Part shown: in pieces, positions 12,709 to 12,730 of the stretch
Numbering within the stretch: position 1 is the first letter of the stretch
Layout: the number at the start of each line of letters is the position of its first letter
DNA from: an uncultured Oscillospiraceae bacterium
GTDB lineage: Bacteria; Bacillota; Clostridia; Oscillospirales; Oscillospiraceae
Assembly: GCA_900763675.1 (NCBI GenBank)
Contig: CAAFLE010000021.1
Coordinates: 1 to 12,730 of the forward strand
Length of the DNA: 12,730 nucleotides
Direction of reading: 5' to 3'
The notes under the pieces: generated by a model
Told to the model about the DNA's origin: nothing
Databases searched by the model: none
The model's input: the letters and a program-made list of their open reading frames with translations, nothing else
Program-made: the position numbers and the translations under genes

Positions 12709-12730
12709 AGGGCACACAGAGAAAAACAAC

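Noticed and set aside
10328..12729. Minus-strand open frames of 436 and 429 codons opposite the MATE and RluA genes
   Set aside because: They are antisense shadows; the plus-strand genes have a promoter, coupled starts and conserved motifs.
1..12730. CRISPR array, riboswitch or insertion sequence
   Set aside because: No regularly spaced short repeats outside the coding Cys repeats, no transposase gene, and no conserved riboswitch core that I could recognise in any leader.

Overview
The window comes from a moderately GC-rich Firmicute, most likely a gut Clostridium of the Oscillospirales/Ruminococcaceae type. The evidence is AGGAGG-type ribosome sites, sigma-A promoters (TTGACA-17-TATAAT), a yceD-rpmF pair, a DUF512 radical-SAM gene next to der, and a secreted protein built of the cysteine-pair repeats common in that group. 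Taxonomy is inferred from gene content only. High GC makes many long antisense open frames, which were discarded.

Layout. (1) 1-1499, minus: 5' part of a large secreted Cys-x-x-Cys repeat protein running off the left edge. (2) 1500-1852: no gene, but a compact DNA switch. Two inverted repeats (1585-1605 and 1825-1845) bound a 261-bp segment carrying a strong sigma-A promoter (1762-1790) that now points away from the secreted-protein gene. (3) 1853-2695, minus: a catalytically complete tyrosine recombinase ending 7 bp from the right inverted repeat. (4) 2858-4577, minus: a MarR regulator and MFS transporter in an overlapping operon, behind a promoter with a near-perfect long palindrome. (5) 4729-5205, plus: a LURP-one-related protein. 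(6) 5254-6325, minus: a GNAT acetyltransferase and an alpha/beta hydrolase. (7) 6387-6479, minus: tRNA-Ser(GGA). (8) 6585-10015, minus: housekeeping block yceD, rpmF, DUF512 radical-SAM protein, der. (9) 10259-12618, plus: MATE transporter and RluA-type pseudouridine synthase with ATGA overlap, closed by a strong terminator.

The most interesting system is items 1-3: an apparent phase-variation module in which the recombinase flips a promoter to turn a secreted repeat protein on or off. In the given orientation the switch reads as OFF. The promoter fires into the 3' end of the recombinase as antisense. After inversion it would sit about 130 bp upstream of the secreted-protein start. Invertible promoters are a known class in gut bacteria; this locus was recognised here from sequence alone, and inversion itself is inferred. 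The rest is ordinary chromosome with some tight regulatory overlaps: a tRNA promoter inside the der terminator hairpin, and two genes starting within about 20 bp of a terminator.
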